Source: an uncultured Thermoanaerobaculia bacterium
Lineage (GTDB): Bacteria > Acidobacteriota > Thermoanaerobaculia > Multivoradales > Multivoraceae
Length of the DNA: 64,000 nucleotides
NCBI GenBank assembly: GCA_951813015.1
Contig: CATOTG010000008.1
Coordinates: 372,001 to 436,000 of the forward strand
Direction: 5' to 3'
In this document: positions 60,597 to 64,000 of the stretch, in pieces
Position numbering within the stretch: position 1 is the first letter of the stretch
Layout of the letters: the number at the start of each line of letters is the position of its first letter
Notes under the pieces: model-generated
The model's database searches: none
What the model saw: only the letters and a program-made list of their open reading frames with translations
Told to the model about the DNA's origin: nothing
Position numbers and translations under genes: made by a program

Positions 60597-61631
60597 ATGC
60601 AGGATCACACCCGGAAACACGACCGGAGAATGCACTTCTGCCGGAAGATTGACGTCTGCGGCCTGGCCTTGGCTGCAGTCCTGGCCGCGGCGATGGCCGT
60701 CCCGCCGGCGCTGGCGGCCGGCGAACCGATGGAGGTCGAGGGCTATCCGACCCTCGTCCGCAAGCCGGTCGAGATCTGGAGCGACGGCACCCGGCTGGCC
60801 GGCGACGTCTTCTACCCGAAGGCGACGGCCGAGGGCGAGAAGCTGCCGACAATTGTCCTCTGCCACGGTTGGGGCGGCACGAAGTCGCATCTGAACCGCG
60901 GCATCGCGCCTCGCTTCGCCGCCGCCGGTTACCTCGTACTGGCCTTCGACTACCGTGGCTGGGGCGAGAGCGACGCCCGCCTCGTCGTCCGTGGGAAGAT
61001 GCCGGCGCCGGACGAGGACGGCTACGTCATGGTCAAGGCCCAGGCCATCCGGCAGCTGGTGGACCCGCTCGACCAGCAGGAGGACATCGACGCGGCAATC
61101 ACGTTCGTTGAAGGCGAACCGCACGCGGACCCGTCCCGAATCGGCATCTGGGGCTCGAGCTTCGGCGGCGGCCACGTCGTCTGGCGCGCCGCCCACGACC
61201 GTCGCGTCAAGGCGGTCGCCGCCCAGGTCGGCGCGATGGACCAGCGCTCCGGCCTGGTCACGGCGCCCGGCGGCCTCGAGGGCTTCCACCACACCGCCAT
61301 CCAGCGCGCCCGCGGCGAAGTGGCGCCGGTGCCGGTCGGCGGCCCTCAGCCCGAGGGCCTGACCGGCAGCCCGTACTACGAGCGCTTCGCGAAGTTCTCG
61401 CCCGTCGAGCACGCCCACCGCATCACCGCTCCGACCATCATCATCGACGCGAAGCAGGAGCACTACTTCGACATCCGCGAACACGGCCAGCGAGTCGCCC
61501 AAATCCTGTCCGGCCGCGTTCCCGTCGAGTACCACGCCTGGGAGATGGGCCACTACGACATCTACAGCGGCGACTGGCTCGACAAGGCAATGGCAGCCGA
61601 AATCGACTTCTTCGACCGCCACCTGAAGTAG
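60597..61631 (+). CDS. Exported alpha/beta hydrolase
   Basis: 344 residues. A signal peptide (GLALAAVLAAAMAVPPALA) follows a basic N-terminus. The hydrolase core has IVLCHGWGGTKSHLNRGIAP (oxyanion region), LVLAFDYRGWGESDAR, the nucleophile elbow GIWGSSFGGGHVVW (Ser), an Asp in IIIDAKQEHYFD, and the His in WEMGHYDIYSGDW. It resembles X-Pro dipeptidyl-peptidase/DUF-type hydrolases that act on esters or peptides. Start ATG 60597 has GGAGGATC upstream. Confidence 0.85.
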   Translation: MQDHTRKHDRRMHFCRKIDVCGLALAAVLAAAMAVPPALAAGEPMEVEGYPTLVRKPVEIWSDGTRLAGDVFYPKATAEGEKLPTIVLCHGWGGTKSHLNRGIAPRFAAAGYLVLAFDYRGWGESDARLVVRGKMPAPDEDGYVMVKAQAIRQLVDPLDQQEDIDAAITFVEGEPHADPSRIGIWGSSFGGGHVVWRAAHDRRVKAVAAQVGAMDQRSGLVTAPGGLEGFHHTAIQRARGEVAPVPVGGPQPEGLTGSPYYERFAKFSPVEHAHRITAPTIIIDAKQEHYFDIREHGQRVAQILSGRVPVEYHAWEMGHYDIYSGDWLDKAMAAEIDFFDRHLK

Positions 61632-61801
61632 TTGCCAGCTGCGAACGACTCCGCGAGGTCGTCCACGGGCGCACGGATGGCGTAGCGCAGAGCGGCGTGC
61701 GCGGCGAGGACCTGATCCAGTGCTGTCGGTGCGGCGAGGAGCTGGCGCCCGGCGCGGCGTTCGAGCGTGCGTCGGTATGCGCGCCGAAGAACTTGCTGTG
61801 C
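61632..61801. other. Spacer before MITE copy 4, possible remnant of a minus-strand gene
   Basis: On the minus strand an open stretch beside the element reads RRAYRRTLERRAGRQLLAAP and then DQVLAAHAALRYAIRAPVDD, ending at a stop near 61640. It may be the tail of a gene cut by the insertion, but no family is recognised. Confidence 0.25.
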
Positions 61802-61957
61802 CAGGACCATTCCAATCCAAAGTCCAGCGCTCCACGCTGGGCGCGGGCGGGAGGCCTTCATTCCCGAGGGTCGAGAGCCGTGCCGGCGCCGAGTTGCCGA
61901 TTCCGGAGTGGTTTCCTCGCATCGGTCACCGAAGTTCCCGGCTTTGGAACGGCCCTG
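61802..61957 (-). mobile_element. MITE-like element, copy 4 (subtype B), 156 bp
   Basis: Inverted relative to copy 2: it begins CAGGACCATTCCAATCCAAAG and ends GGAACGGCCCTG-like. A 5-bp duplication (ATTCC/ATCC area) near one end makes it 156 bp. Only TTGCT is shared by the two flanks, so a target-site duplication is decayed or absent. Over 90% identical by eye to copy 2. Confidence 0.75.
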
Positions 61958-62000
61958 TTGCTCCCGGAAGCGGCGCTGGCGGCGGCCCTGCCTCGGGCTG

Positions 62001-62807
62001 TCAGGAGACCTCGGCCAGGAAGGCTCCGACTTCGGTGTGGAACTCTTTGGGGCGTTCCGTCGGGATGCCGTGGCCGCAGTGTTCGAGCATGACGAGGCGG
62101 GCGCCCGGGATGCGGCGGGACATGATGACGCTGCCGCCCGGTGGGGTGAGGGCGTCTTCCAGGCCCTGGAGGATCAAGGTGGGACAGGAGATGGCCGCCA
62201 GGTCGGCGGTGTAGTCGATGTCCGAGACGGCGCGGCAGGCGGCGGCGTAGCAGGCGTCGTCGTTGCGTTCGATCGCGAGACGCGCCGCCTCCGCGATGTC
62301 CTCGGCGTGGCGTTCGCGGTACTCCTTGCCGTAGGAGAGCGCGGGGCCGGTCGGCGCAAGCGCCTTGGCAAGGCCGTCCCGCTCGATCAGGTCGGCCCGG
62401 GCGTTCCAGCCGGCCTCGGCGCGTTCGTTCAGCTCGCTCGAGGTGCTGATCAGGATCAGGGCCTGGGTGCGCTCGGGGAAGTCGAGGGCGAAGCGTTGGG
62501 AGACGACGCCGCCCATCGAGATCCCGCCGATCACGGCGTCAGGGGCGCCGACTTCGTCGAGCACCGACGCCAGGTCGGAGGCCCAGGTCCCGGGCGCCAT
62601 CGTGTCGGGGCGTCGGTCCGAGCCGCCGAAGCCGCGAACGTCCCAGGTCAGGACGGTGCAGCGGTCCTGGAACGTCTCCACGGTGGACCCCCAGGAGTCG
62701 AGATGACCGCCCAGACCGTGTGTCAGGACGACGACCGGGCCGGCGCCCGCGACCCGATAGCGAATCCTGGCGCCATCGGTTGCGGTGGCGAAGCGGTCAG
62801 CTTGCAC
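62001..62807 (-). CDS. Alpha/beta hydrolase
   Basis: 268 residues from GTG 62807, which overlaps the upstream repeat. Fold landmarks: YRVAGAGPVVVLTHGLGGHL, the elbow GGISMGGVVSQRFALDFPER (Ser nucleophile), an Asp in LILQGLEDALTPPGG, and the His in EHCGHGIPTERP. It resembles 3-oxoadipate enol-lactonase or esterase types. Cytoplasmic; the substrate is unknown. Its 5' region was duplicated in tandem (62760-62899). Confidence 0.85.
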   Translation of the reverse strand: MQADRFATATDGARIRYRVAGAGPVVVLTHGLGGHLDSWGSTVETFQDRCTVLTWDVRGFGGSDRRPDTMAPGTWASDLASVLDEVGAPDAVIGGISMGGVVSQRFALDFPERTQALILISTSSELNERAEAGWNARADLIERDGLAKALAPTGPALSYGKEYRERHAEDIAEAARLAIERNDDACYAAACRAVSDIDYTADLAAISCPTLILQGLEDALTPPGGSVIMSRRIPGARLVMLEHCGHGIPTERPKEFHTEVGAFLAEVS

Positions 62808-62899
62808 GGCGGTTGAAGAGCCCGACCGAGCGAATCCTGGCGCCGTCGGTTGCGGCAGCGAAGCGGTCAGCTTGCACGGCGGTTGAAGAGCCCGACCGT
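62760..62899. repeat. 70-bp tandem duplication at a gene junction
   Basis: Two 70-bp units (62760-62829 and 62830-62899), both containing CGAATCCTGGCGCC and GCGAAGCGGTCAGCTTGCAC, differ at only a few positions. They hold the 3' end of the small membrane-protein gene and the 5' end of the hydrolase gene, which overlap by 11 bp in the original arrangement (GTGCAAGCTGA). After duplication each gene still has one complete end. Confidence 0.85.
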
Positions 62900-63148
62900 C
62901 AGCGCCAGCGGAATGACGAACAGCAGGGTGCGCAGCCAGCCCGGCATGTCGGTGAGAATCAGGATGAGGCCGACGGGGATCCAGAATACGATCCACATCC
63001 AGATCGGGATCGTCCTCGGCTTGACGGGTTCGGTATTCGCGGCGTCGGCCAGGATGACGACGATCACGACGCCTGCTGCGGCGCCGAGAACGCCGGCGAT
63101 CAGACCTCCGGCCGGATACGCGGCTGTGGCGAGAATCAGCTCAGACAT
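62867..63148 (-). CDS. Small membrane protein, unknown
   Basis: 93 residues from ATG 63148, with AGGAGGA about 12 nt upstream. Three hydrophobic stretches: AGGLIAGVLGAAAGVVIVVI, IPIWMWIVFWIPVGLILILT and LLFVIPLALTVGLF, ending NRRAS. It is upstream of the hydrolase gene on the same strand and probably co-transcribed. No family recognised. Confidence 0.65.
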   Translation of the reverse strand: MSELILATAAYPAGGLIAGVLGAAAGVVIVVILADAANTEPVKPRTIPIWMWIVFWIPVGLILILTDMPGWLRTLLFVIPLALTVGLFNRRAS

Positions 63149-63223
63149 GGGACTCGCGGGTCCTCCTGTACGTTGTTGACGCGCGATCCTATACATTGAC
63201 CGACATTGACCGGGAAGAGGGAG

Positions 63224-64000
63224 CCATGCGGGTCAGCATTTCCGTTCAGAGTGCCTACAACGTGACCGACCCCCGCGAGGGGGCCCGGAGGATGATCGAC
63301 CGGGCCCGCGCGGCGCGGGAGGCTGGCCTCGACGCGTTGTTCGTGGGCGACCACCACGCGACCGAGCTGCCCTACTACCAGAACACGGCGATCCTCGGCC
63401 GGATGCTGGCGGAGTGGGGGGATCGTCCCGCGGGCGCCCTCTATCTGCTGCCGCTCTGGCACCCGCTGATCGTCGCCGAGCAGGTCGGGACGCTGGCTAG
63501 CCTGATGGAGGGCCGGTTCATCCTCCAGTGCGCGATCGGCCCCGCCGACAACCAGTTCCCGGCAATGGGCGTCTCGGCGCGGCAGCGGCCGTCGCGGTTC
63601 GAGCAATCGCTCTCCATCCTGCGCCGCCTATGGGCGGGCGAGACGGTGACGACCGGAGGAGAGAACGATCGCTTCGGGCTCCGGGAGGCGCGCCTCTCGC
63701 CGTGCCCGCCGGCGCCGGTCGAGGTCTGGATCGGCGCCTCCGCGCCGCCGGCGATCGACCGCGCCGCACGGCTGGGCGACGGCTGGCTGGCGGCGCCAGG
63801 CCTGACGCCGGCGGACGCGGCGGATCAACTCGGCCTTTACCGGGACGCCTGTGAGCGCCACAACCGCCCGGTCGGCGTGTGCGCGATCCGGCGCGACATC
63901 TACGTCGGCGGCACGGCGGCCGAAGCGGAGCAGACCGCGGCGGGGATCGTCTCACGCGGATACCGGGGCTTTCCGCCCGAGGCGTTGATTCTCGGCGACA
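63224..64000 (+). CDS. LLM-class flavin-dependent oxidoreductase (partial, runs off the window)
   Basis: At least 259 residues; open to the window end. Start ATG 63224 has GGAAGAGGGAG upstream. The bacterial-luciferase-like barrel is evident: MRVSISVQSAYNVTDPREGA, AGLDALFVGDHHATELPYYQ, ALYLLPLWHPLIVAEQVGTL, GRFILQCAIGPADNQFPAMG, PVEVWIGASAPPAIDRAARL and GDGWLAAPGLTPADAADQLG. It uses reduced FMN or F420 to oxidise an unknown substrate. Divergent from the small membrane-protein gene. Confidence 0.9.

Overview
ORGANISM. The window is GC-rich (coding on both strands, strong G/C third positions, many GTG/TTG starts). Its gene mix suggests a heterotrophic, respiring, probably marine or soil bacterium of the Acidobacteriota (Thermoanaerobaculia/Vicinamibacteria-like). 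The pointers are a PVC-type heme-binding CxxCH protein, GH109, CaiB/acyl-CoA dehydrogenase clusters, DUF5916, and secreted proteins sharing an unnamed C-terminal domain. Placement is inference from gene content; no rRNA is present. LAYOUT. 0-1.4 kb: the tail of a gene, then a cytochrome c oxidase subunit II gene and its upstream membrane protein, both broken by several one-base frameshifts. 1.5-5.2 kb: Tat-exported GH109-like oxidoreductase, glycosyltransferase, methyltransferase. 5.0-6.1 kb: a scar zone with an internally deleted luciferase-like monooxygenase and an ISAs1-type transposase fragment. 6.2-19.8 kb: small membrane protein, ammonium transporter, exported amidohydrolase, a cytochrome c fused to a PhoD-like phosphatase domain with altered active-site motifs, alpha-carbonic anhydrase, UPF0261, PVC-type cytochrome, AroH, sulfatase, peroxiredoxin, BolA. 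20-30 kb: spondin-domain secreted protein, N-acetylhexosamine-kinase-like gene, a 5'-truncated SPFH remnant with an RHH gene, primary sigma factor, DUF72, MATE, secreted M14 carboxypeptidase. 30.3-33.7 kb: sdhCAB operon. 33.9-43.8 kb: TPR protein, nitroreductase, PQQ dehydrogenase coupled to a crotonase, DUF1801, TrkA, acyl-CoA dehydrogenase, CaiB. 44.0-47.9 kb: a tight operon (small DUF7508-like protein, acyl-CoA dehydrogenase, CaiB, enolase-superfamily enzyme), probably a CoA-linked catabolic route. 47.9-51.8 kb: a small defence island bounded by a partial duplication of the 5' end of a CoA-binding-protein gene. It holds a type I restriction HsdR remnant and an intact two-gene unit, a NYN-fold nuclease followed by a NACHT-type NTPase with pentapeptide-like repeats; this is the best candidate for an undescribed system. 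51.8-57.3 kb: sulfur block (CoA-binding protein, MetY, class V aminotransferase, APS reductase, siroheme synthase, uroporphyrinogen-III methyltransferase), with a palindrome over the cysH start. 57.4-64 kb: DsbA-like isomerase, DUF5916 outer-membrane-type protein, two alpha/beta hydrolases, a small membrane protein, and a flavin-dependent oxidoreductase running off the end. CROSS-CUTTING. Four copies of a ~152-bp element with CAGG-ended terminal inverted repeats lie between genes; three are flanked by perfect 11-bp direct repeats, so they look like MITEs. Many genes have a TAnnnT hexamer 6-9 nt before the start codon and no ribosome binding site, which points to leaderless transcripts. No tRNA, rRNA, CRISPR array or confident rho-independent terminator was found.
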